Assembly (NCBI GenBank): GCA_019455325.1
Contig: JACFMQ010000002.1
Span: 81,253 to 145,252, forward strand
Direction: 5' to 3'
DNA: 64,000 nucleotides
Source: Rhodocyclaceae bacterium
GTDB lineage: Bacteria; Pseudomonadota; Gammaproteobacteria; Burkholderiales; Rhodocyclaceae
Shown: positions 54,444 to 62,849 of the stretch, piece after piece
How positions within the stretch are numbered: position 1 is the stretch's first letter
Layout of the letters: every line of letters starts with the position of its first letter
The notes under the pieces: generated by a model
What the model saw: only the letters and a program-made list of their open reading frames with translations
Database searches by the model: none
What the model was told of the DNA's origin: nothing
Position numbers and translations under genes: made by a program

Positions 54444-56177
54444 ATGAAAAAGACCGGCGCCTGGCTGGCCGTATACGCCCTGGAGCAACTCGGCATCCGC
54501 TACACCTTCGGCATCCCCGGCGTGCACAACACCGAGCTCTACGACGAGTTGAACAATTCGGCGCAGATCACGCCGATCCTCGTCACGCACGAGGGCGGCG
54601 GCGCCTTCATGGCCGACGCGGTGAGCCGCACGTCCGACCACACCGGCACGCTGGTCATCGTGCCGGCTGCCGGCGCCACGCACGCGGCGAGCGGCATCGG
54701 CGAAGCCTTCCTCGACGGCATCCCGATGCTGATCCTCTGCGGCGGCATCCGCAGCGACCTCGACAAGCGCTACCAACTGCACGAGATCGACCAGCACGCC
54801 TTTCTCCGGCCGCTGACCAAGGCCACCTTCAAGATCGAGCGCCACGCCGACGTCGTGCCGACGCTCTACGCGGCGCACCGCATCGCCAACGAGGGCGAGC
54901 CGGGGCCGGTGTTCGTCGAGATTCCGGTGAACCTGCAGCTCTTCCCCGGCGAGGTCGACGCGCTGCCCTCGCCGCCCGCGCTCGCGGTGCCGGCGCCGCC
55001 CGAGCCGACGGCGATCCGCCGCGCCGCCGGACTGCTGCTGGCGGCCAAGCGCCCCGGCCTCTTCGTCGGCTGGGGCGCGCGCAAGGCCGAGGCGAGAACG
55101 CGCGCCGTCGCCGAGTTCCTGCAGGCGCCGGTGGCGACGACGCTGCAGGGGCTCTCCTCCTTCTCCGCCGCGCACCCGCTGCACGCCGGCTTCGGCTTCG
55201 GACCGGCGGCCGTGCCGGCGGCGAGGAACGCCTTCGCCGGCTGCGACGCGCTGCTCGCCGTCGGCACCCGCTTCGGCGAGATCGCCACCGGCAGCTTCGG
55301 CGTCACGGTGCCGGCGAACCTGGTCCACGTCGACATCAACCCGGCGGTGTTCGACGCCAACTACCCGGCCGCCGTGCGCATCGAAGGCGACGCGACGGCC
55401 GCGCTCGACGCGCTGCTCGCCGAGCTGCGCACGATGGCCGTACAGCGTCCGGCGAACGCCGCGCTGCACGACGCGCTGCGCCGCGACAAGGCGGCCTACC
55501 GCGACGCGTGGCTGCGCCACGACGGCAAGGGCCGCGTCAATCCGGCGCGCTTCTTCGACGCGCTGCGCGCGGCCGTGCCGGACGATGCGATCACCGTCGT
55601 CGACGACGGCAACCACACCTATCTCACGGCCGAGCTGTTCCCGATCCGCCGGCCGGATTCGGCGATCCTGCCGACCGACTTCAACGCCATGGGCTACGCC
55701 GTGCCGGCGTCCATCGGCGCGAAGCTCGCCAACCCGCAGCGCGAGGTCTTCGCCATCGTCGGCGACGGCGCCTTCATGATGACCTGCATGGAGCTCGCCA
55801 CCGCCGCGCGGCTCGGCCTCGGCCTGGTCTGCTACGTGTTCCACGACGGCGAGCTGTCGCAGATCGCGCAGGCGCAGGAGATTCCCTACAAGCGCAAGCC
55901 GTGCACCGCGCTCGGCGCGCTCGACTGCGAGGGCGTGGCCCGCGCCGTCGGCGCCGCCTTCGTCGCCGTCGGCAGCGACGGCGAAATCGACGCCGGCATC
56001 GCCGCCGCGCGCGCCGAGGCGGCGCAGGGGCGGCCGGTGATCGTCGACGTCGCCATCGACTATTCCAAGCGCACGGCCTTCACGCAGGGCGCGGTGAAGA
56101 CCAACTTCCGGCGCTTCCCGCTGGCGCAGCGGCTGCGCATGGTCGCCCGCGCCGTGACGCGGCGGATCGGCGGATGA
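54444..56177 (+). CDS. Thiamine diphosphate-dependent enzyme, acetolactate synthase-like
   Basis: 577 residues with the three ThDP-enzyme domains. The PYR-domain glutamate is in VTHEGGGAFMADA. The cofactor motif is GDGAFMMTCMELATAARLG... ending in FHDG in place of the usual NN, with Asp as a plausible metal ligand. The family includes acetolactate synthases, benzoylformate and indolepyruvate decarboxylases and diketone hydrolases. Neighbours argue for a catabolic C-C lyase or decarboxylase yielding an aldehyde for the adjoining dehydrogenase; no small regulatory subunit gene is present, which speaks against a biosynthetic acetolactate synthase. Confidence 0.82.
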   Translation: MKKTGAWLAVYALEQLGIRYTFGIPGVHNTELYDELNNSAQITPILVTHEGGGAFMADAVSRTSDHTGTLVIVPAAGATHAASGIGEAFLDGIPMLILCGGIRSDLDKRYQLHEIDQHAFLRPLTKATFKIERHADVVPTLYAAHRIANEGEPGPVFVEIPVNLQLFPGEVDALPSPPALAVPAPPEPTAIRRAAGLLLAAKRPGLFVGWGARKAEARTRAVAEFLQAPVATTLQGLSSFSAAHPLHAGFGFGPAAVPAARNAFAGCDALLAVGTRFGEIATGSFGVTVPANLVHVDINPAVFDANYPAAVRIEGDATAALDALLAELRTMAVQRPANAALHDALRRDKAAYRDAWLRHDGKGRVNPARFFDALRAAVPDDAITVVDDGNHTYLTAELFPIRRPDSAILPTDFNAMGYAVPASIGAKLANPQREVFAIVGDGAFMMTCMELATAARLGLGLVCYVFHDGELSQIAQAQEIPYKRKPCTALGALDCEGVARAVGAAFVAVGSDGEIDAGIAAARAEAAQGRPVIVDVAIDYSKRTAFTQGAVKTNFRRFPLAQRLRMVARAVTRRIGG

Positions 56178-56230
56178 ACGACGCGGCCGGCTTCGGCCAT
56201 AATCTCCCCACGACAAACGCGGAGGAGACC

Positions 56231-56938
56231 ATGGACGAATCCGTCGAAGCCTGCCGCGAGCGCGTGGCGAACGGCCGCTGGTTCGCACGCGTCTCGCCCG
56301 GGCTGCAGGACTTCCTGCTCGGCGCCGCGCGCCTGCGCCGGCTTACCGCCGGCGAGCGCCTGTTCGCCCGCGGCGACGCCGCCGACGGCCTCTACTGCGT
56401 GGTCGAGGGCGCGCTGCGCGTGAGCGGCACCGCCGCGTCGGGCAAGGAGGCGCTGCTGCTCTACCTGGAGCCGCCCAACTGGTTCGGCGAGATCGCCATC
56501 TTCGACGGCGGCCCGCGCACGCACGACGCCTGGGCCGCCGACGCCTGCACCGTGCTGCACGTGCCGCAGGCGGCGCTCTACGCGCTGCTCGACGCGCAGC
56601 CCCGCTACTGGCGCGAACTGGCGCTGTTGCTCGCCGACAAGCTGCGCCTGACCTTCGTCGCGCTCGAAGCCATGGCGCTGATGCCGGCGCCGGAGCGGCT
56701 CAGGCAGCGGCTGGCGATGATCATTGATGGCTACGGCGCCGGCCGCCCCGGCGCGCCGGCGCCGCTGATCCGCATTCCGCAGGAAGAACTGGCGCAGATG
56801 GTGGCGCTGTCGCGGCAGACGACCAACCAGATCCTCAAGGAGCTGGAGGCGCAGGGCGTGCTGCGCCTGCGCCGCGGCGGCATCGAGGTGCTCGACGCGG
56901 CGGCGCTGTACGGCGCACGACCGGGAGGCGAAGCATGA
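56231..56938 (+). CDS. Crp/Fnr-family transcriptional regulator
   Basis: 235 residues. A cyclic-nucleotide-binding-type beta-roll (LTAGERLFARGDAADGLYCVVEGALRVSG) and a C-terminal winged helix (IPQEELAQMVALSRQTTNQILKELEAQGVLRL). No Cys cluster of the FNR kind in the N-terminus, so it should not be an oxygen-sensing Fe-S protein. ATG 56231 has GGAGGAG at 5 nt; an earlier ATG at 56174 overlapping the ThDP gene has no good site. Located inside the operon it may control; a matching palindrome precedes the first gene. Confidence 0.85.
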   Translation: MDESVEACRERVANGRWFARVSPGLQDFLLGAARLRRLTAGERLFARGDAADGLYCVVEGALRVSGTAASGKEALLLYLEPPNWFGEIAIFDGGPRTHDAWAADACTVLHVPQAALYALLDAQPRYWRELALLLADKLRLTFVALEAMALMPAPERLRQRLAMIIDGYGAGRPGAPAPLIRIPQEELAQMVALSRQTTNQILKELEAQGVLRLRRGGIEVLDAAALYGARPGGEA

Positions 56939-58374
56939 CCGCCGCCGAAGACGAACGGCAGCGCCTGCGCACCCTCTTCGACGGCCAGCGCGAGACTGCG
57001 CTGCGCTGGCGCGAATCGACGGCGGCCGAGCGCATCGCGCGCATCGTCCGCTTGCGCGACGCGATGCTGGCGCACCGCGAGGACTTCCACGCCGCGTTCA
57101 TGGCCGACTACCGCAAGCCGGCGGCCGAGGTCGAGGTGTCCGAATTCCTGCCGGTGATGGACGAGGCGCGGCACGCCATCGGGCGCATCAAGCGCTGGAT
57201 GAAGCCGCGCCGCGTCCGGCCGACATTGACGATGCTCGGCACCTCCGGCCGCGTGCTGTACCAGCCGCGCGGCCGCGTGCTCATCGTGGCGCCGTGGAAC
57301 TACCCGCTGAGCCTGTGCTTCGGCCCGCTCGTCTCGGCGCTGGCGGCGGGCAACGCGGCGATCGTCAAGCCGTCGGAGATGACGCCGCGCGTTTCCGCGC
57401 TGATGGCGAAGATCGTCGGCGAGACCTTTGCCGAATCCGAGGTGGCGCTGGTCGAGGGCGACGCGGACACGGCGCGCGCCCTGCTCGAACTGCCGTTCGA
57501 CCACGTCTTCTTCACCGGCTCGCCGGCCGTCGGCCGCCTCGTCATGGCCGCCGCCGCGACGCACCTGAGCAGCGTCACGCTGGAACTCGGCGGCAAGTCG
57601 CCGACCGTCGTCGGCGCCAGCGCCGACCTCCGGCTCGCCGCCGAGACGCTGATGTGGGGGAAATGCCTCAACGCCGGGCAGACCTGCATCGCGCCGGACT
57701 ACGCCTACGTGCACGACTCGGTCAAGGACGCCTTCGTCGCCGAGTGCCGCCGCGTGCTGGCGGCGCGCTACGGCGCCGACGCGGCGGCCCGGGCGCAGAG
57801 CCCGGACCTCGCGCGCATCGTCAACCGGCGCCACGCGCAGCGCATCGCCGACCTCCTCGCCGACGCCGTCGCGCGCGGCGCGCGCGTGCTCGCCGGCGGC
57901 GACACGGACGTCGACCGATGCTACGTCGCGCCGACGCTGCTCGACGACGTGCCCGCCGACGCGCGGATCATGGAGGAAGAAATCTTCGGGCCGCTGCTGC
58001 CGATCGTCGGCTATTCGTCGCCGGACGCGGTCATCGACGACATCAACGCCCGGCCGAAACCGCTCGCGCTCTACGTCTGGAGCCGCGACCGCGCGGAGAT
58101 CGACCGGCTGCTGGCGCGCACCAGTTCCGGCGGCGCCTGCGTCAACCACTGCGTGGCGCACTTCGCGCACGGCAACCTGCCCTTCGGCGGCGTCAACCAT
58201 TCCGGCATCGGCAGCGCGCACGGGCATCACGGCTTCCTGGCGTTCTCGCACGAGCGCGCGCTGCTGCGCTCCTCGCCGCTGATGCCGGTGAAGCTGTTCT
58301 ACCCACCCTACACCGAAACCCGCCGGCGCATCGTCCGCGCCGTGGTCGACCTGCTGAAGCTGCCGATGCCGTAG
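56935..58374 (+). CDS. Aldehyde dehydrogenase, coniferyl-aldehyde-dehydrogenase-like
   Basis: 479 residues. NAD(P)-binding VAPWNYPLS, the ELGGKSPTVV strand with the general-base Glu, and the active-site Cys in NAGQTCIAPDY. The C-terminal half (HFAHGNLPFGGVNHSGIGSAHGHHGF) fits the coniferyl/long-chain aldehyde dehydrogenase subgroup. Oxidises an aldehyde to an acid with NAD(P)+. The ATG overlaps the regulator's stop, so it is the last gene of the operon. Confidence 0.87.
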   Translation: MTAAEDERQRLRTLFDGQRETALRWRESTAAERIARIVRLRDAMLAHREDFHAAFMADYRKPAAEVEVSEFLPVMDEARHAIGRIKRWMKPRRVRPTLTMLGTSGRVLYQPRGRVLIVAPWNYPLSLCFGPLVSALAAGNAAIVKPSEMTPRVSALMAKIVGETFAESEVALVEGDADTARALLELPFDHVFFTGSPAVGRLVMAAAATHLSSVTLELGGKSPTVVGASADLRLAAETLMWGKCLNAGQTCIAPDYAYVHDSVKDAFVAECRRVLAARYGADAAARAQSPDLARIVNRRHAQRIADLLADAVARGARVLAGGDTDVDRCYVAPTLLDDVPADARIMEEEIFGPLLPIVGYSSPDAVIDDINARPKPLALYVWSRDRAEIDRLLARTSSGGACVNHCVAHFAHGNLPFGGVNHSGIGSAHGHHGFLAFSHERALLRSSPLMPVKLFYPPYTETRRRIVRAVVDLLKLPMP

Positions 58375-58393
58375 CTCCGGGCGAGTCGCCCAA

Positions 58394-59005
58394 TCAATGC
58401 CCGGATTGCGCGGCCGAACGCTCGGCTTCGACCCGGCGGGCCAGGGCAACGGCGTCCCGGAGGTTCATGCGCAACATGGCCTGCCCGCCAACGTATCCGG
58501 CAAGCGCATCCGTTGCGCGCCGTTCGATCTCATCGGCCGTCGTCAGGCCGAGGCGAACCAATGCAGCAATATCCTCCCTGTCGTTGTCGGCAAGGCGGGC
58601 AATCTTGCTCACGGCAAGATCGACGGGGGAAAGCACATGGACCCGGAGCTGCTCCACGCCCAGGTCCACCGGGATGGCGTCATCCAGATAGTCCTCGTGC
58701 ATCAGTGCAAAGGTCGAGTTGTAGTTGGTGTCGAGATAAACGACCTGCGGGGTACCATCTTCCAGTGTGACCTCGACCATCAGATCGTTCGGAAGATGGA
58801 CACGACCACTGAATTCGGCATCCACGTCGGTCGTGACGCGATTCGCCGTATAGAGATGGACAGCCATCCCGCCGGCCAGGTACACATTCACGGGACTGCG
58901 CAACGACAAACGATCCTCAAGTCGCCTGAACAACTCTCGCAGACCATTGGCCAGCGCGGTACGGGTATGGAACGCCTGACTCGCCGGCATGGTTTCAATG
59001 CCCAT
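58394..59005 (-). CDS. Nucleotidyltransferase-fold protein (DUF6036/AbiEii-like)
   Basis: 203 residues. VYLAGGMAVHLYTANRVTTDVDAEF has the nucleotidyltransferase signature (GG..., then D-x-D), as in DUF6036 and AbiEii-type proteins. A long helical C-terminus follows. Such proteins often act as toxins or phage-defence enzymes that modify tRNA or proteins, paired with a small partner. Here a 96-residue gene lies directly upstream and overlaps by 11 bp. ATG 59005 is used; ATG 58990 is an alternative. Confidence 0.72.
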   Translation of the reverse strand: MGIETMPASQAFHTRTALANGLRELFRRLEDRLSLRSPVNVYLAGGMAVHLYTANRVTTDVDAEFSGRVHLPNDLMVEVTLEDGTPQVVYLDTNYNSTFALMHEDYLDDAIPVDLGVEQLRVHVLSPVDLAVSKIARLADNDREDIAALVRLGLTTADEIERRATDALAGYVGGQAMLRMNLRDAVALARRVEAERSAAQSGH

Positions 59006-59285
59006 GGAGCCGGCGACTCAGCATGTCCCGCAAGCGGGGCAGGCTCGAAACCCAGCCATTCTGGACAACCTCGACCGGAGCCAGTCTTTCGTCAGGATGT
59101 CTGGCGAAATACTGCTCGCTCGCCTGCATCAGGCTCTTGGACTCGCAAGGAAATCGGGACTGGACGACCATCGCGGCCAGCCGGAATACATTGGCCTCAC
59201 GCTGATTCCGGGCGGGCTGCGCAATTTCCCGTGCGACGGCAGCACACCGGGCAAGCAGCGCCGACTCGGCATCACGGGCAGTCAT
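58995..59285 (-). CDS. Partner protein of the nucleotidyltransferase (putative antitoxin)
   Basis: 96 residues, mostly helical, with no domain I can name. It precedes and overlaps the nucleotidyltransferase gene by 11 bp in the same frame order as an antitoxin-toxin pair. Composition is less GC-rich than nearby housekeeping genes, which suggests acquired DNA. The antitoxin role is inferred from layout only. Confidence 0.55.
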   Translation of the reverse strand: MTARDAESALLARCAAVAREIAQPARNQREANVFRLAAMVVQSRFPCESKSLMQASEQYFARHPDERLAPVEVVQNGWVSSLPRLRDMLSRRLHGH

Positions 59286-59341
59286 GGCTTACGCCTCCGA
59301 TCACGACAGGCAATTGCGGTTTTCGATGTCGTTACTGTGCC

Positions 59342-59677
59342 CTAGGCGGTTGCAAGAGTCAGGTGCCCGACCGGCTCGGATGCCGGCCGCACCTTGATCT
59401 CGATGTCGTAGCCGAGGCGATTCAGGCAGTCCATCAGCTTGCGTTCGGACAGGTTGGTGAAGTCGCCACGCATCATGCCCGACACCTTCGGTTGCGGAAT
59501 GCCCATGCGCTTGGCCGCAGCCTGTTGCGTCAGCCCAAGCGCACGCATCGCCTTCCTGATCTCGACCGCCAGGCCGGTCTTGATCTTCAGTTTCTCGGCG
59601 TCGGCAAGCCCAAGGTCGACGAAGACGTTGCCCGAGCTGCGTTGAACCTCGACGCCTTCAATGATCCGTTTTTTCAC
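59342..59677 (-). CDS. HigA-type antitoxin / XRE-family regulator
   Basis: 111 residues from GTG 59677. The helix-turn-helix LGLTQQAAAKRMGIPQPKVSGMMRGDFTNLSERKL is typical of XRE antitoxins that follow Gp49/HigB toxins. The N-terminal part (EVQRSSGNVFVDLGLADAEKLKIKTGLAVEI) matches the same group. It remains intact, while the toxin gene upstream carries a nonsense codon. Its start overlaps the end of the toxin frame by 20 bp. Confidence 0.87.
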   Translation of the reverse strand: MKKRIIEGVEVQRSSGNVFVDLGLADAEKLKIKTGLAVEIRKAMRALGLTQQAAAKRMGIPQPKVSGMMRGDFTNLSERKLMDCLNRLGYDIEIKVRPASEPVGHLTLATA

Positions 59678-60035
59678 TTCGTAGCTCCTGTGCCAATGCC
59701 TCGGCCACTTTCAGCCGGGCGCGGATGATGTCCATGTCTGCCTTCGGCGTGGCGATTCCGCTCTTGCTCTTTTTTTGGAAGCAATGCAGGACGAATACCG
59801 CTTCCGCAAATTTCACCGTGTAGACCGCTCAATACGTGCCGCCGGCATCGTCTTCGACGACCTCCAGCACGCCGGCGCCGCCGAAGCCCTTGAGCACCTT
59901 CGCCGCGTCATCCTGGTCACCCAGTTGCGCCAGCGACAGTGCGTAACCGAAACGTCGGCGCACGTCGGGCGGCAGCGCCATCAGATCCTTGTAGCTGCTC
60001 GCGATCCATTCGAGCGGTTTTTCCTTGTCGGCCAT
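59658..60035 (-). pseudogene. HigB/Gp49-type toxin gene broken by one TGA codon
   Basis: Frame of 126 codons. Residues 1-68 (MADKEKPLEWIASSYKDLMALPPDVRRRFGY... ending GGTY) are followed by TGA at 59829-59831, then the same frame goes on with AVYTVKFAEAVFVLHCF and a C-terminal helix to a normal stop inside the antitoxin start. In relatives the position reads Arg (TYR.VY), so CGA to TGA would explain it. The first 68 residues lack most of the catalytic beta sheet, so the toxin should be inactive unless the TGA is read through. Confidence 0.85.
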
Positions 60036-60162
60036 GCGTGCAATTTATACCCGTTCAGGTAAAGTCACAAGCGCGGCAGGCTCACGGCAGGCGTCGCCAA
60101 ATCAGTCCTGCGACCGAGCTCTGGCCACGCGACATGGACCATGTGATGCCCTACGGCGCACG

Positions 60163-60187
60163 AAACGCCCGGCGTTCCTGCCGGGCG
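60163..60187 (-). terminator. Intrinsic terminator of leuA
   Basis: Stem CGCCCGGC / GCCGGGCG (60166-60173 and 60180-60187) with a 6-nt loop, then TTTCG on the minus strand. It lies 20 bp beyond the leuA stop. Short T run, moderate strength. Confidence 0.7.
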
Positions 60188-60206
60188 TCCGTCGCGCGCA
60201 GCGGTC

Positions 60207-61928
60207 TCAGGCCGCCTTCGCCGCGGCGTCGACGAAGGCCCGTTCGCCGAGGCGATCGACGCCGGAGAGCAGCGCCCTGATCGAGGCGGTGACGATGTTG
60301 GCGTCGATGCCGACGCCGTAGCGTTCGTCGTTGCCGCTGCCGGCCGGAGTCAGTTCGACGAAGGCGCAGGCCTGCGCGTTGCCGCCGTCCTCGCTCGGCG
60401 CGATCGAACGCTCCTCGTAGCTGCGCACGGCGACGTCGATGCCGACGTTGCGCAGCGCGTGCACCGCCGCGTCGATCGGGCCGTTGCCCTCGCCGACGAG
60501 TAGGTGGCGGTTGCCGCCGATCTCGACGACGAGACGGATGCCCTGGGCCGCACCGTGCTCGAAGAGGTGGTGCTCGACGTAGCGCACCGGCTCGGCGCGG
60601 TCGAGATAGGTAGCGCGGAACAGATCCCAGATCGCCGTCGCCGACATCTCGCCGCCGGTCGCGTCGGTGACCTGCTGCACCTCGCGCGAGAACTCCACCT
60701 GCAGGCGGCGCGGCATGACGATGCCGTACTCGGCTTCGAGCAGGTAGGCGACGCCACCCTTGCCCGACTGGCTGTTCACGCGGATCACCGAGTCGTAGCT
60801 GCGGCCGAGGTCGGCCGGGTCGATCGGGAGATAGGGCACGTTCCAGCGGCTCGTTTCGCCGGCCGCCGCCTTTTGAGCGGCGAATCCCTTCTTGATGGCG
60901 TCCTGGTGGGAGCCGGAGAAGGCGGTGAACACGAGATCCCCCACGTAGGGGTGGCGCGGGTGGATGGGCAACTGGTTGCAGTATTCGACGGTGCGCGCGA
61001 CGGCGTTGATGTCCGAGAAATCGAGCCCCGGCGCCACGCCCTGGGTGTACATGTTGAGCGCGAGCGTGACGATGTCCACGTTGCCGGTGCGCTCGCCGTT
61101 GCCGAACAGGCAGCCCTCGACGCGGTCGGCACCGGCCATGAGCCCGAGCTCGGCGGCGGCGACGCCGGTGCCGCGGTCGTTGTGCGGGTGCAGCGAAAGG
61201 ACGACGCCGTCGCGCCGCGCGAGCTTGCGGTGCATCCACTCGACCTGGTCGGCATAGACGTTGGGCGTGGCCACCTCGACCGTCGCCGGCAGGTTGAGGA
61301 TGACCTTGTTCTCCGGCGTCGCGCCCCATTCGGCGGTGACCGCGTCGCAGATCTCCTTGGCGAAGTCGAGTTCGGTGGCGGAGAAGGTCTCCGGGCTGTA
61401 CTGCAACACGATCTCGGTGCCGGATTCGGCCTTGAGCTCGGCGGCGAGCGTCTTGATGAGGCGCACCGCCGACACCGCGAGCGCGACGACTTCCGCCTTC
61501 TCCATGCCGAACACCACCTCGCGGAAGGTCGGCGAGGTGGCGTTGTATACATGGACGATAGCTCGGCGCGCGCCGCGCACCGATTTCACGGTGCGGCGGA
61601 TGAGGTCCTCGCGCGCCTGGGTGAGCACCTCGATGGTCACGTCCTCCGGCACGTGGCCGCCGTCGACGAGCTGGCGCACGAAGTCGTAGTCGGTCTGCGA
61701 AGCGGACGGGAAGCCGACCTCGATCTCCTTGAAGCCGATGGCGCAGACGGCGCGGAACATGCGCATCTTGCGCTCGACGTTCATCGGCTCGAACAGCGCC
61801 TGGTTGCCGTCGCGCAGGTCGGTGCTCATCCAGATCGGCGCCTTGTCGATGACCGCGTTCGGCCACCGGCGGTCGGCGAGCGGGATGGTCGGGAAGGGGC
61901 GGTACTTGGCGGAAGGATCTTTCAGCAT
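60207..61928 (-). CDS. leuA: 2-isopropylmalate synthase
   Basis: 573 residues, the long-form LeuA. DRE-TIM barrel start [22 protein letters not shown] and the metal-binding region GNGERTGN, then the C-terminal LeuA regulatory domain (about 430-573) that binds leucine. It condenses acetyl-CoA with 2-oxoisovalerate, the first step of leucine synthesis. ATG 61928 has AGGAG 7 nt upstream; a longer frame to 62099 overlaps the promoter region. It is divergent from an Lrp-family gene 174 bp away. Confidence 0.95.
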   Translation of the reverse strand: MLKDPSAKYRPFPTIPLADRRWPNAVIDKAPIWMSTDLRDGNQALFEPMNVERKMRMFRAVCAIGFKEIEVGFPSASQTDYDFVRQLVDGGHVPEDVTIEVLTQAREDLIRRTVKSVRGARRAIVHVYNATSPTFREVVFGMEKAEVVALAVSAVRLIKTLAAELKAESGTEIVLQYSPETFSATELDFAKEICDAVTAEWGATPENKVILNLPATVEVATPNVYADQVEWMHRKLARRDGVVLSLHPHNDRGTGVAAAELGLMAGADRVEGCLFGNGERTGNVDIVTLALNMYTQGVAPGLDFSDINAVARTVEYCNQLPIHPRHPYVGDLVFTAFSGSHQDAIKKGFAAQKAAAGETSRWNVPYLPIDPADLGRSYDSVIRVNSQSGKGGVAYLLEAEYGIVMPRRLQVEFSREVQQVTDATGGEMSATAIWDLFRATYLDRAEPVRYVEHHLFEHGAAQGIRLVVEIGGNRHLLVGEGNGPIDAAVHALRNVGIDVAVRSYEERSIAPSEDGGNAQACAFVELTPAGSGNDERYGVGIDANIVTASIRALLSGVDRLGERAFVDAAAKAA

Positions 61929-62102
61929 GGCGGGCTCCTGTGGGGCGCTGCGGCAGTTGTAGACAGGCACCATGGTACGCAAAAGGCCGCGGCAGGTGCT
62001 TGCGTTATCGACCCATGAAAACGCGACTTTTGGAACTATCTGCCAACAAATAAAAATAACTGGCAAAATCAAGCCAACGAACCGCCAAATGGAAGGCACA
62101 TC

Positions 62103-62573
62103 ATGGAATTAGACCGCCTCGACCGCCGCATCCTCGCCGAACTGCAACGCGACGGCCGCATCAGCAACCAGGAGCTGGCCGAGCGCATCGGCCTCTCGCC
62201 CTCGCCCTGCCTGCGCCGCGTGCGCGCGCTCGAAGAGGCCGGGCTGATCGCCGGCTACCGCGCCGTCGTCGACGCCCGCGCGCTCGGCCTGTCGCTGATG
62301 GCGCTGATCCACATCTCGATGGACCAGCACACGCCGGAGCGCTTCGCCGCCTTCGAGGCCGCGGTCTCGGCGATCCCCGAGGTCATGGAGTGCCTGCTCA
62401 TCACCGGCCAGTCCGCGGACTACCAGCTCAAGGTCGTGGTCCGCGACATGGACGCCTATCAGGAACTGCTGCTCAACCGCATCACGCGCATCCAGGGCGT
62501 CACCGGCGTGCATTCGAGCTTCGTCCTGCGCCGCGTGGTCGATCGCGACGCGCTGCCGGTGGAGGAGACGTGA
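62103..62573 (+). CDS. Lrp/AsnC-family transcriptional regulator
   Basis: 156 residues. An N-terminal winged helix ([39 protein letters not shown]) and a C-terminal RAM domain ([33 protein letters not shown]) that binds amino acids and oligomerises. Closer to Lrp than AsnC in length and in the [12 protein letters not shown] motif. The leuA gene on the opposite side of a shared 174-bp, AT-rich intergenic region is a likely target. Confidence 0.92.
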   Translation: MELDRLDRRILAELQRDGRISNQELAERIGLSPSPCLRRVRALEEAGLIAGYRAVVDARALGLSLMALIHISMDQHTPERFAAFEAAVSAIPEVMECLLITGQSADYQLKVVVRDMDAYQELLLNRITRIQGVTGVHSSFVLRRVVDRDALPVEET

Positions 62574-62590
62574 GGAGGGGAAGCGCGTCA

Positions 62591-62608
62591 GGCGGCTGTC
62601 GAGCCGCC
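62591..62608 (+). terminator. Hairpin after the Lrp-family gene
   Basis: GGCGGCT-GTCG-AGCCGCC, a 7-bp perfect stem 18 bp after the stop codon. No T run follows, so it may end or stabilise the transcript without being a classical intrinsic terminator. Confidence 0.5.
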
Positions 62609-62770
62609 TCCACAATAGGCGAAAGCAATCAACAAACAATTCCCCATAGGAGAAAATTCTCCAAGAATGGCTAAAGTTTCCCAATAATCGGCCGATGGAT
62701 AGACTGTAATGATGTATTAGCAATTTAACTACCCGGCGATTTCGCCGGAAGTTCGGCCAGAACAAAAGTA

Positions 62771-62785
62771 CTGAGAGGCTCTCAG
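62771..62785. promoter_or_regulatory. Palindrome upstream of the repeat protein
   Basis: CTGAGAGGCTCTCAG is a perfect 15-nt palindrome about 65 bp before the repeat gene, in the AT-rich 276-bp gap after the Lrp-family gene. A second short hairpin (CCGGCGATTTCGCCGG) lies at 62734-62749. Either could be an operator or an RNA hairpin; no family match. Confidence 0.35.
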
Positions 62786-62849
62786 TCACTGGGGATTAAG
62801 CAGGGTCAGCGCCGCCACGGTGCAAAAAAAACGAGGAAAGGAAGACACC

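Noticed and set aside
56231-56938. Calling the Crp-family protein FNR
   Set aside because: The N-terminal cysteines that bind the FNR Fe-S cluster are not present.
61929-62102. Leucine attenuator upstream of leuA
   Set aside because: No short frame with a run of Leu codons and no alternative terminator hairpins; regulation by the divergent Lrp-type protein is more likely.
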